Assembly (NCBI GenBank): GCA_016208255.1
Contig: JACQYK010000104.1
Coordinates: 1-32,049 of the forward strand
Origin: Deltaproteobacteria bacterium
Lineage (GTDB): Bacteria; Desulfobacterota; RBG-13-43-22
Direction of reading: 5' to 3'
Length of the DNA stretch: 32,049 nucleotides
In this document: in pieces, positions 7,411 through 13,981 of the stretch
Layout: every line of letters starts with the position of its first letter
How positions within the stretch are numbered: position 1 is the first letter of the stretch
Notes under the pieces: generated by a model
The model's input: only the letters and a program-made list of their open reading frames with translations
Told to the model about the DNA's origin: nothing
The model's database searches: none
Position numbers and translations under genes: made by a program

Positions 7411-7494
7411 GCCTGGCAACCCTGCTGCCGTATCTTCCCTATGGAAAGATTTAGGCCAGTGGCTTTGCGTCCCACCCTTTCGAATGGTTTGCCC
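7411..7494 (-). ncRNA. GEMM-I (c-di-GMP-I) riboswitch aptamer
   Basis: Read on the minus strand, the leader contains the diagnostic GEMM-I core in order: GGGCAAACCATTCGAAAG, then GTGGGACGCAAAGCC, CTGGCCTAA, and after a variable arm GGCAGCAGGGTTGCC. Compared from memory with the Vibrio Vc2 aptamer, the ligand-contacting G20 falls on the middle G of GGGC and A47 in the ACGCAAAGCC segment, which predicts c-di-GMP rather than cAMP-GMP specificity. A small hairpin CAGCAT-CCTC-ATGCTG (7394-7409) follows and could be part of the expression platform. The regulated gene starts about 60 bases downstream at 7349. Whether binding turns the gene on or off cannot be read directly. Confidence 0.93.
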
Positions 7495-7525
7495 TTTTCA
7501 GACATGACTTTCACAGGTATTTTTG

Positions 7526-7541
7526 AGCAAGTAGCATGCCA
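7526..7541 (-). promoter_or_regulatory. Sigma-54 promoter upstream of the riboswitch
   Basis: On the minus strand TTGGCATGCTACTTGC matches the -24/-12 consensus TGGCAYG-N4-TTGC, with the invariant GG (7540-7539) and GC (7528-7527) exactly ten bases apart. Transcription would begin near 7515, about 20 bases before the aptamer core. This agrees well with a short riboswitch leader. Confidence 0.75.
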
Positions 7542-7616
7542 AAAAAGAACCAACCCTGATAATCTATTGAAAACAGAAATAATATATTTTACGTCAAAGT
7601 CATCAAAGGTGATAAT

Positions 7617-7633
7617 TTGTCAGAATTGGACAA
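7617..7633. promoter_or_regulatory. Possible enhancer-binding site for the sigma-54 promoter
   Basis: TTGTC-N7-GACAA is an inverted repeat about 110 bases upstream of the predicted start, the usual distance for a bacterial enhancer-binding protein. Half-sites are only five bases, so this is tentative. Confidence 0.35.
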
Positions 7634-7649
7634 AATTTGAAATTTTCTC

Positions 7650-8048
7650 ACCTCCTAAAAATTTGTTCGATTTGGAATAAAAAAATAAAAGACAACTTTT
7701 CTATCCATCAGCCAGGTATTAAACCTGTTACGAAAGCAAAGGGCATGCCAACAGAGCGCTTCAGGTTCATATGTCTGAAATAAACAACTATTGTTCTATT
7801 GGGGGTTGAGTCGAAATGATTTTTTTACAGGATTTTCCCTGCAAAGACGGGGTGAAGGTGAAGGTTTTTTCCTTTTTAATTTGGAAAAATTATTACCCAG
7901 CGGGTTTGTGATTCGGAACCGATATTCATCCAGCATTTGGACATTGGAATAAAGAAAGAAATCGTTTGAGAGCGGGAGTGGGAATTGAATATTTTTCGCC
8001 GTAGCCGCGGGCCAATCCCCGGTGGGAGATCACCTGTAAAAAAACCGA
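7650..8048. other. Non-coding interval with no recognisable gene
   Basis: Between the control region of the secreted-protein gene and the end of the radical SAM gene I see no convincing coding frame, RNA gene or repeat. The stretch is A+T-rich up to about 7900. A GC-rich segment at 7975-8036, just past the stop of the radical SAM gene, could hold its transcription end but forms no clean hairpin by eye. Confidence 0.5.
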
Positions 8049-9299
8049 TTATAAACGCTGGAGGAGGTAGAGGTACAAGGGCCGGCGACTTTTTATTTTC
8101 AGTTGTTGAAACCGCGTTAATAGTTCCCTTCGGCCGACCGGATTTAGGGGGGACAAGTAAATGACCCCTTTGTCAGAATAATGGGGGAAAAATTCCTGAC
8201 TCAGCCGGGACAAAGCTTCCCAGTGGCCGGTTGGCAATTTCAGGTCAATCACGAAATTGGCGGTGACTTCAAGTCGATCGTATTTTCGGTTGATTTCCGA
8301 AAGGCGAAGAAAAGCTTCCTCAACCTTCTCCACCTTCAACGGTTTCCCCAACAGGTCCAGGGTTTCCTGATCGGCTGATTCCAGGCCCAGGTTCAGATAG
8401 GTCCGATAGGGTAATTGGTTAAGGGACTCGAAAAGGCGGTCCTTGGATTTTAAAAACGAATCCACGCTGCCAAAGAGAAAAAGAAAACTCTCCTCCAGGT
8501 AGGACCGCTTGAAATCCAAAAGTTCATAAGCCTGAAGGGCGGCCCAAACAATCATTTCGCCGCCGCAATTCAGGGCATCATGCCGGCCCAAAAAAAGACT
8601 GTTGTAATTACTAAGGTCCGGTCCGTAGAAATCTCTGATCTTTAGGAGTTGTTCCAGGATATTCCCCGGCGAACGGACCTGAAAATTCTGATTGGATTTG
8701 ACTCGGCAAAAAGAGCAATGATAAAGGCACCCATCGGCAATATTCAAAGGGATGCAATCGTAATCCACATGACGGCTGTCCGGAGGAAGGACGTTAACGC
8801 TTCCCTTAAGCAGGGCTGCCAGTTGTGCGGCCCTTTCCGCCAGCTTCCGGTCATCCAGGGCAATGGCTTTTAGCAAAAACGCCTTTTCTTCCGCGGACCA
8901 ATGATCGGTTTCTAAAGCATCCCTCAATTCCCCTGGCAAGCCACGGAAAGCTGAAAGGGCCTCCTGTACCGAGGCCTCCAGGAAAGGATTGGCCCTCCCC
9001 AGATGGTTCGATGGATACATAAAATAAGGAAGATAATATTCTCCCAGGTAATCAAAAACCTGATTATAGCTATCGCTGTCATAATAAACCCAATGGTTCC
9101 CGGCGGTTCTCTTCAGCCATTCGGAAGGATGGGGCCAATTTCTTCCGGTTCCCTGGAGGTATTTGATTTCTCCATTTAAATTAAATTGAAAACAATGGCC
9201 GGAGGTGGTGATCTGAACCAACCGCCCATAATGGACTGGATAGCTGACCTTGTCGTACCTTGTAGCGCCGGAGACATTCAGTTTAAGATCAATTTCCAT
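8049..9299 (-). CDS. Radical SAM protein of unknown substrate
   Basis: This 416-residue protein has a radical SAM 4Fe-4S motif, Cys191-x3-Cys195-x2-Cys198 (CLYHCSFC), preceded by a roughly 180-residue N-terminal extension that I do not recognise. Downstream, LNLGLESADQETLDLLGKP resembles the strand and helix seen in the HemN/Elp3-type radical SAM branch. The enzyme should use S-adenosylmethionine and an iron-sulfur cluster to start radical chemistry; the substrate cannot be named. No good ribosome site precedes the ATG at 9299, and the next upstream gene on this strand is the selenoprotein at 9394, so the two may be co-transcribed. Start position moderately sure. Confidence 0.85.
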   Translation of the reverse strand: MEIDLKLNVSGATRYDKVSYPVHYGRLVQITTSGHCFQFNLNGEIKYLQGTGRNWPHPSEWLKRTAGNHWVYYDSDSYNQVFDYLGEYYLPYFMYPSNHLGRANPFLEASVQEALSAFRGLPGELRDALETDHWSAEEKAFLLKAIALDDRKLAERAAQLAALLKGSVNVLPPDSRHVDYDCIPLNIADGCLYHCSFCRVKSNQNFQVRSPGNILEQLLKIRDFYGPDLSNYNSLFLGRHDALNCGGEMIVWAALQAYELLDFKRSYLEESFLFLFGSVDSFLKSKDRLFESLNQLPYRTYLNLGLESADQETLDLLGKPLKVEKVEEAFLRLSEINRKYDRLEVTANFVIDLKLPTGHWEALSRLSQEFFPHYSDKGVIYLSPLNPVGRRELLTRFQQLKIKSRRPLYLYLLQRL

Positions 9300-9326
9300 A
9301 ATGATAAATAGGGGGTGAAATTCAGG

Positions 9327-9342
9327 TCAGGGATTTCCCTGA
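9327..9342. promoter_or_regulatory. Perfect 16-bp palindrome upstream of the radical SAM gene
   Basis: TCAGGGATTTCCCTGA has seven-base arms and a two-base centre. It lies 28 bases before the radical SAM start codon and 51 bases past the selenoprotein stop. It could be an operator or a small hairpin in the joint transcript. Confidence 0.35.
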
Positions 9343-9393
9343 TAACGAAGCCTGGGGAAAATCAAAACGGGTCCGGATGATCGTTAGGCGAGC

Positions 9394-9870
9394 TTACCCC
9401 CTATCTTCGAAGGCATAAAGTTTATCAATGGCAAATTCAATGGCCTTGTTGCACTTCTCCTGCCAGAGGTTGGATTCCCGGAATTTTTTGCTTTCTTCCG
9501 GGTCGGAGGTGTTGAACCCGATCATATCGCGGCAGATGATGGTTCCGAATTTCTGTTCAAACTCCTTGACCAGTTCCTGAGTCAAAGCGCGGATTTTGGT
9601 CCTGGCCGGTTTGGCCTGTTCCTTGTCCTGAAGGGAACAGCGATGCCGCAGTCCCAGGAAGACAGCGGAAGAAGAGACCACCCCACAGGGTGCTTGTTGC
9701 TGACCGGCAATACCTCCCAGAAAGGGGATGCCGGCCCAGAGAAAATCCTCATTTTTAAGGTCACAAGCTTCCCACATAACTTGCAGGATGGCCGGGCCTC
9801 AATGATAGCCTTTGGGCATAAGTTCCAGGGCACGGGCTTTAGCCTCGTCTCGGGATAATTTAATCGTCAT
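9394..9870 (-). CDS. C_GCAxxG_C_C-family selenoprotein (UGA at codon 24 read as Sec)
   Basis: Starting at ATG 9870, with AGGAGG eight bases upstream, the frame reads MTIKLSRDEAKARALELMPKGYH, then TGA (9801-9799), then GPAILQVMWEACDLKNED and on to a stop at 9394. Counting the TGA as selenocysteine gives 158 residues. The protein belongs to the redox-active C_GCAxxG_C_C family: the TGA stands where the family has its first conserved Cys, followed by the GGIAGQQQAPCGVVSSSAV segment and further Cys in HRC, IICRD and EKCNKA. Selenocysteine in this family is, to my knowledge, seen in anaerobic deltaproteobacteria. Ordinary start prediction would begin at Met32 (9777), which lacks a ribosome site and drops the redox residue. 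The alternative is a nonsense mutation, less likely given the position. Redox partner unknown. Confidence 0.82.
9771..9801 (-). promoter_or_regulatory. Candidate bacterial SECIS element behind the UGA
   Basis: Right after the TGA (9801-9799) the minus strand can fold with CCC/GGG and CAT/ATG pairing and a small inner CT/AG closing a G-led loop about 15 bases from the UGA. Bacterial SECIS elements lie in this place inside the coding region. The pairing is short and contains an internal loop, so it is supportive only. Confidence 0.4.
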
Positions 9871-10002
9871 TGACCAATCCTCCTTTTTGAATTTCCGAAA
9901 TCAACATGGAATTTGATAAGTATAAAAGATGAATCAAGAAGGATCAAGAAGAATAATCTCTCCGTCGGCAGATAAGCCGGAATGTTCCTTTTTTCTTGAC
10001 AT

Positions 10003-10033
10003 GAAAATAGAGATGGGCGTCAAATAAACTGGT
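10003..10033. repeat. Second copy of the 31-bp motif seen at 4426-4456
   Basis: It shares GAAAATAGAG, GGCGTC, AAT and AACT at the same spacing with the copy near 4426. Here it directly follows a TTGACA hexamer (9996-10001), so it may overlap a promoter for the methyltransferase gene, though no good -10 is visible. Confidence 0.3.
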
Positions 10034-10119
10034 GTAATTGTCATTTTTCCGGAGCAGCAATCAACCCGTCATTGAATCGAAAGAGTGATCCGAATTGGAT
10101 CATAACAAGGAACAGGCCG

Positions 10120-10824
10120 ATGGCACACAAAGATTTACATGGCGGCTCGACTAACTGGTGGCCGCCCAGTGGGGATCATGTGATCCTGTATAAGGCCAAC
10201 CCTCTGCGTTTCGAACATTTTGACCGTTTCCTGGAAAGTTGGGCCGGTGTTAAAGTGCTCGATGTGGGTTGCGGGGGCGGGTACACCTGTGAATATCTGG
10301 CCGAGAGAAAGGCCCTGGTCTTTGGCACGGATATCCTGGATGAATCCCTTCAGGAAGCCCGCGGGCATGCCGTCCAGGAAGATCTTAAAATCGAATATCG
10401 TTTAGGCACCCCGGAACGGCTCCCTTTCGACGACCGGGAAATGGACGTGGTTACCTGCTTCGATGTATTGGAGCATATCCCTGATAAGGGGCGTACCCTT
10501 GGCGAGATAGAACGGGTGCTTAAACCGGGCGGATGGCTTTTTTTTGACACCGTGAATAAAACCTTCCTGGCCAGGCTGGGGGTGATATGGTTTGGTGAAA
10601 TCCTCTTGAGGTTTGTTCCCCGGGGCACCCATCATTGGTCTCTTTTCGCCGGTCCTGAAGAATTAAAACACCTTTTAGAAAAGGTGGGTTTTAAGGAAGT
10701 GGATTTTGCCGGTATAAAATTCGATTTAAGGGCCCGGGCCAGAAATGGTCTTCCGGTCAGGGTGGCTTCCAATGGAAACACCGCCGTTATCTATTTCGGG
10801 GCGGCCAGAAAGCCAATTCATTGA
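10120..10824 (+). CDS. ubiG: UbiG-like SAM-dependent methyltransferase
   Basis: This 234-residue class I methyltransferase has motif I VLDVGCGGG (about 46-54), an acidic D at the end of strand 2 (GTDI), and VTCFDVLEHIPD and LKPGGWLFF motifs. The N-terminal NWW...NPLRFEHF and the late RFVPRGTHHW segment match the quinone O-methyltransferase UbiG better than generic methyltransferases. A role in a quinone or related O-methylation is likely, but its substrate in this organism is unproven. The frame is open further upstream to a TTG at 10072; I prefer the ATG at 10120, which has AAGGA about eight bases before it and starts near the conserved region. The gene stands alone between selenoprotein and tetR units. 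Confidence 0.82.
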   Translation: MAHKDLHGGSTNWWPPSGDHVILYKANPLRFEHFDRFLESWAGVKVLDVGCGGGYTCEYLAERKALVFGTDILDESLQEARGHAVQEDLKIEYRLGTPERLPFDDREMDVVTCFDVLEHIPDKGRTLGEIERVLKPGGWLFFDTVNKTFLARLGVIWFGEILLRFVPRGTHHWSLFAGPEELKHLLEKVGFKEVDFAGIKFDLRARARNGLPVRVASNGNTAVIYFGAARKPIH

Positions 10825-10875
10825 GAAAGATTCTTTTGGGCCTGAGATCGGTCGAATCGTTGCCGTATTTTTTTC

Positions 10876-10904
10876 TTGACAGGAGAATTCCGGGGTTTTA
10901 TATA
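10876..10904 (+). promoter_or_regulatory. Consensus sigma-70 promoter of the tetR-hemerythrin operon
   Basis: TTGACA (10876-10881) and TATATA (10899-10904) are separated by exactly 17 bases. This is the best housekeeping promoter in the window; it puts the transcript start near 10911, inside the operator palindrome. Confidence 0.8.
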
Positions 10905-10920
10905 GTGAATAATGATTCAC
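10905..10920. promoter_or_regulatory. Operator of the TetR-family regulator
   Basis: GTGAATAATGATTCAC is a perfect inverted repeat with six-base arms. It abuts the -10 element and covers the expected transcription start, 20 bases before the regulator's ATG. This is the classic layout for autorepression by a TetR protein, whose sites often contain TGAAT...ATTCA. Confidence 0.75.
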
Positions 10921-10939
10921 ATCAGACCGGAACACACCC

Positions 10940-11599
10940 ATGAGAGCCGAAAAACAGAACAGTGAAACCCGAAAGAGACAAATTGCCGCGGCGGCCATGT
11001 CGCTGATCACCCGGCAGGGAGTCAAAGGGTTAAGTGTGGCCGCCGTGGCCCGCAAGGTCGGTCTGGTCCCCTCCGCCCTTTACCGACACTATAAGGGGAA
11101 GGAAGAGATTCTGGAGGCGACCTTAAAACTGGTCGAAGAACTGATTATGGAAAATATCCGCTCGGTCCAAAAAGAATCTTCCTCCCCTTTGGAACAGCTT
11201 AGGTTGCTCATGATCCGTCATCTGGAAATGATTCAGGAATTCCAGGCCATCCCCCGCATTATTTTTTCCGACGAGGTGTCCGCCTCTCAGCCTCTGAGAA
11301 GGACGGTGCTCTTTAAAATCGTAAAAGGAATTCTGGAGCAGGTGGCTAATCTGGTCGCTCAGGGGCAGCGTCTGGGTCAAATCAAGCCGAAGCTTGATCC
11401 CCATACGGTTTCGGTCATTTTTTTGGGGCTGGTTCAACCACCGGCTATCCTGTGGTATTTGAGCCAGGGAAGTTTCGATATTTCAAAACATATGAAAAAG
11501 GCCTGGCCGGTATTTGAGAAGGCCATTCAATCAGAAACTTTTCCGGCAGATTCCTTTAAAAAAGAGATTGTTTACAGGTCTGTAAAAAAAGGAGGTTAG
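10940..11599 (+). CDS. TetR/AcrR-family transcriptional regulator
   Basis: This 219-residue protein has the TetR helix-turn-helix near the N terminus (RKRQIAAAAMSLITRQGVKG, then VARKVGLVPSALYRHYKGKE, about 13-56), followed by an all-helical ligand-binding part without recognisable family-specific residues. It probably represses its own operon through the palindrome at 10905-10920. Its stop codon lies within the ribosome-site context of the hemerythrin gene two bases downstream, so the two are translationally coupled and the regulator probably senses a signal relevant to that protein. The inducer is unknown. Confidence 0.9.
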   Translation: MRAEKQNSETRKRQIAAAAMSLITRQGVKGLSVAAVARKVGLVPSALYRHYKGKEEILEATLKLVEELIMENIRSVQKESSSPLEQLRLLMIRHLEMIQEFQAIPRIIFSDEVSASQPLRRTVLFKIVKGILEQVANLVAQGQRLGQIKPKLDPHTVSVIFLGLVQPPAILWYLSQGSFDISKHMKKAWPVFEKAIQSETFPADSFKKEIVYRSVKKGG

Positions 11600-11601
11600 C
11601 C

Positions 11602-12150
11602 ATGTTACCCATAGGACCTCTGATGATCGAACACCGTTTGATCGAAAAGATGATCGGTGTGATAAAAAAAGTAATTGCCCGAAGCGAGCAGCAAGGGAAA
11701 ATAAACCCTGAATTTATCGACTCGGCCGTCGATTTCATTCGAATGTATGCCGACCGCTGTCATCATGGGAAAGAGGAAGATATCCTTTTTCGGGACCTGA
11801 ACAAAAAGCCATTATCCGCTGAACATAAACAGATCATGGATGAACTGGTAGAAGAACATCGTCAGGGCCGAAAGACGGTGGGAGATTTGATCGAGGCCAA
11901 GGAGCATTATCTCAGAGGGGATCAAGGAGCTTTACCCCGTCTGCTTGACTTGATGAGATTTCTGGTCGACTTCTATCCCAAGCATATCGAGAAGGAGGAC
12001 AATCACTTTTTCCTGCCCGTTATGAATTACTTCAGCCAGGTGGAAAAAGAGGCCATGCTCCGGGAGGAATGGGAATTCGATAAAAATCTGATCCACGAAA
12101 TCTATAAAAAGAAGGTCAGGGAAGCTCAAAACTGGCTGGAAGGCCATTAA
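11602..12150 (+). CDS. Hemerythrin HHE domain protein
   Basis: This 182-residue all-helical cytoplasmic protein has the expected di-iron ligand pattern: His11 (IEHR), His54-His55 followed by Glu58/Glu59 (CHHGKEED), His86 (EEHRQGR), and His128 with nearby Glu130/Glu132 (KHIEKED). Such domains bind O2 or NO, or protect iron-sulfur proteins in anaerobes. The start follows AAAGGAGG, which overlaps the tetR stop. Being coupled to an autorepressed TetR gene suggests induction by an oxidative, nitrosative or chemical signal. Function beyond di-iron binding is inferred. Confidence 0.88.
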   Translation: MLPIGPLMIEHRLIEKMIGVIKKVIARSEQQGKINPEFIDSAVDFIRMYADRCHHGKEEDILFRDLNKKPLSAEHKQIMDELVEEHRQGRKTVGDLIEAKEHYLRGDQGALPRLLDLMRFLVDFYPKHIEKEDNHFFLPVMNYFSQVEKEAMLREEWEFDKNLIHEIYKKKVREAQNWLEGH

Positions 12151-12225
12151 AAACCGGCCCTTGAACTAATAGGATTTCTTGTGCTCAGCGGGTGGAAATG
12201 AATAGTCCTTTAAAGGCAGTGGAAG

Positions 12226-12266
12226 GTCAGGTAGATTAGTGGAGCCGGCAGGCCTGACTCCTTTTT
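12226..12266 (+). terminator. Possible terminator after the hemerythrin gene
   Basis: GTCAGG (12226-12231) can pair with CCTGAC (12253-12258), followed by TCC and five Ts. The loop is long (21 bases), so this is weak. Confidence 0.3.
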
Positions 12267-12345
12267 AAAAAGTTGGCGAAAAAACCTATCATCTTTATGC
12301 CGGTTACCAGGCAGTACGGTTGAGGTTTCAAGGAGGCAAGCGATC

Positions 12346-13551
12346 ATGGAAAAAACGACGGATCGAAAAGTCTATCTGGATTATATGGCCGGGGCACCGG
12401 TCTTACCGGAGGTAATGGAGGTCATGCTTCCCTATCTCAAGGAGATCTACGGCAACCCGCAATCCATCCATGCCTGGGGGGATCAGAGCCGTGAAGCCCT
12501 GGAGACCGCCCGTGATCAGGTAACGGCACTGATCAACGGAAATTCTGAGGAAATCATCTTCACCGCCAGCGGCACTGAATCCAATAATCTGGCCGTAAAA
12601 GGATTGGCCCAAGGGCAACTTAACAGGGGGAAGCATATTGTCATCTCGGCCATAGAGCACTTCTCAGTGCTCAATACCGTCCGTCGGCTGGAAAAATCCG
12701 GGTACGAATTCAGCTTGGTTCCGGTGGATAAGCACGGAATGATCGATCCGGATGAAGTGATTAATTCCATCAGAAAAGACACCATACTGGTATCTATCAT
12801 GCACGCCAATGGCGAAGTGGGCACGATTCAACCGATTGCCGAGATCGCCCCGAAAGTGAAGGAAACAGGGGCCGTTTTCCACACCGATGCCGTGGCCAGC
12901 ACCGGAAATATTCCGGTCGATGTCCAAGAACTCCAGGTTGATGCCCTGAGCTTGGCCGGAAATCAGTTCTATGGCCCTAAAGGTTCAGGTGCCTTATGGG
13001 TGCGAAAAGGGGTCCGCCTGATCCCCCAGACGGATGGGGGCATCCAGGAAAACGGACGAAGACCGGGGACGGAGGATGTATGCGCTCTGGTCGGCCTGGG
13101 CAAAGCCGCCGAGATCGCCAAAAGGGAATTGACCTCTCGCGCGGCCCGGCTTTCCCAGCTCAGGGACTACCTGATTAAAGGGATGATGGAAAAAATCGAC
13201 CACGTGGTCCTTACCGGTCATCCCAGCCGGCGACTTCCCCATCACGCCAGCTTCAGTGTTGAATTCATTGAAGGGGAAGCCATGCTGATGTTCATGAACC
13301 TGGATGGGATTGCCGTCTCCAGCGGATCGGCCTGCACCTCGAAGGCCCTAAAGGCTTCCCATGTTCTCCTGGCCATGGGATTGCCCCATGAAATAGCCCA
13401 GGGTTCCTTGTTGTTGACCCTCGGTTTGGAAACCCAAAAAGAGGATATCGATTATGTGCTGGAAAAATTTCCTCCCATAGTGGACCGGCTGCGACAGATG
13501 TCCCCTTTATATGCTAAATTTATAAAGGAAGGAAAGAATGGAAACCAATAG
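12346..13551 (+). CDS. Cysteine desulfurase-like protein lacking the PLP lysine
   Basis: This 401-residue protein aligns end to end with IscS/NifS. It keeps His105 (AIEHFSVL), Asp181 (FHTDAV) and the persulfide-forming Cys330 in SSGSACTS. However, where IscS has the Schiff-base pair His205-Lys206 (SAHKIYGPKG), this protein reads AGNQFYGPKG, with Asn206-Gln207 (codons AAT CAG). The PLP-stacking Gln183 of IscS is Ala184. The N-terminal LDYMAGAP also departs from the usual LDNxATTP. Without the lysine, normal cysteine desulfuration is doubtful; it may bind PLP non-covalently, use Cys330 as a sulfur relay, or have another reaction. AAGGAGG lies nine bases before the ATG. A TusA-like carrier follows at 13982, across an intervening structured element. 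Confidence 0.85.
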   Translation: MEKTTDRKVYLDYMAGAPVLPEVMEVMLPYLKEIYGNPQSIHAWGDQSREALETARDQVTALINGNSEEIIFTASGTESNNLAVKGLAQGQLNRGKHIVISAIEHFSVLNTVRRLEKSGYEFSLVPVDKHGMIDPDEVINSIRKDTILVSIMHANGEVGTIQPIAEIAPKVKETGAVFHTDAVASTGNIPVDVQELQVDALSLAGNQFYGPKGSGALWVRKGVRLIPQTDGGIQENGRRPGTEDVCALVGLGKAAEIAKRELTSRAARLSQLRDYLIKGMMEKIDHVVLTGHPSRRLPHHASFSVEFIEGEAMLMFMNLDGIAVSSGSACTSKALKASHVLLAMGLPHEIAQGSLLLTLGLETQKEDIDYVLEKFPPIVDRLRQMSPLYAKFIKEGKNGNQ

Positions 13552-13576
13552 TGTCATATTCGATATTTCCAGATGA
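13538..13576 (+). pseudogene. Possible 12-codon start of a lost gene overlapping the desulfurase end
   Basis: GGAAAGA precedes an ATG at 13538 whose short frame runs past the desulfurase stop and closes at 13576, 32 bases before the structured element begins. The position is where a NifU/IscU or carrier gene would be expected after an IscS-like gene. Twelve codons are too few for a family assignment. Confidence 0.2.
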
Positions 13577-13707
13577 AGACTAACCAAAAATATTTGAAAT
13601 TTTGAAACGGTCCCAGGGGGTCTTATTTTGGGGATTGTCCAAAGGGTAGCTCATCGCCCTATCCCGGCCCAAAAGCTAAGTTCATAAGGAGCAGGGCGTT
13701 CACCCCC

Positions 13708-13750
13708 GGCTTCCGAAAGGAAGCCTCCTTTTAGGTCAGCAAAGCTGACC
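13708..13750 (+). ncRNA. Hairpin pair, copy A, inside the 305-bp element
   Basis: GGCTTCC-GAAA-GGAAGCC (13708-13725, a GNRA-type tetraloop) is followed after eight bases by GGTCAGC-AAA-GCTGACC (13734-13750). Both stems are seven perfect base pairs. A second version of the same module lies exactly 136 bases downstream. Confidence 0.6.
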
Positions 13751-13843
13751 GGCCTGTTTCCGGCTTTGGTGAAGGCCCGCCACTGCAATAGTTAAAATAT
13801 TGGGCCCGGCAAAGAAGCATATGGCGTCTAAGTGGACAACGCC

Positions 13844-13886
13844 GGCTTCCGTTGGAAGCCTCTTCTGTAGGTCGACAAAGTCGACC
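13844..13886 (+). ncRNA. Hairpin pair, copy B, with compensatory changes
   Basis: GGCTTCC-GTT-GGAAGCC (13844-13860) and GGTCGAC-AAA-GTCGACC (13870-13886) repeat copy A at a 136-base offset. In the second stem AGC/GCT of copy A has become GAC/GTC: two base pairs have changed on both sides, which preserves pairing. This argues that the folded structure, not the sequence, has been conserved. Confidence 0.6.
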
Positions 13887-13981
13887 GGCCCAAAAATAAG
13901 ACCCCCTAGGACCTTAGTATCGAAAGTTAGAGATAAATCCTTTGATTTCTGGCGTAAGAATTTATTCAGGGGGGAAATGCT

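Larger units (their letters stand above)
13609..13913. mobile_element. 305-bp non-coding element with 25-bp terminal inverted repeats
   Basis: The left end 13609-13633 (GGTCCCAGGGGGTCTTA...) is the reverse complement of the right end 13889-13913 at 23 of 25 positions. The inside has no credible coding frame but is rich in hairpins: 13631-13665, 13708-13725, 13734-13750, 13774-13806 and 13823-13886. I see no clear target-site duplication. It separates the desulfurase-like gene from the TusA-like gene. It may be a MITE-like non-autonomous element, a large structured RNA whose outer stem is the inverted repeat, or both. A transposon-borne omega-RNA (HEARO type, about this size in IsrB loci) is one possibility, but no IscB/IsrB/TnpB gene is in the window. 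Confidence 0.65.

Noticed and set aside
7441-7680. A 79-codon plus-strand frame in the gap before the radical SAM gene
   Set aside because: It covers the riboswitch and sigma-54 promoter of the opposite strand and has no family features.
5910-8040. Apparent similarity between the sequences following the secreted-protein and radical SAM genes
   Set aside because: Only short fragments such as GAGCGGGAG and CCGATTA are shared, without a consistent alignment.
9582-9833. An 83-codon minus-strand frame overlapping the selenoprotein
   Set aside because: It is in another frame; the selenoprotein frame carries the conserved family residues and the ribosome site.
10072-10119. TTG start that would extend the methyltransferase by 16 residues
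   Set aside because: The ATG at 10120 has a better ribosome site, and the extra residues match nothing in UbiG-like proteins.
13609-13913. Reading the structured element as a CRISPR array or a group II intron
   Set aside because: There are only two module copies without spacer-repeat regularity, no domain V-like motif, and no cas or reverse-transcriptase gene.
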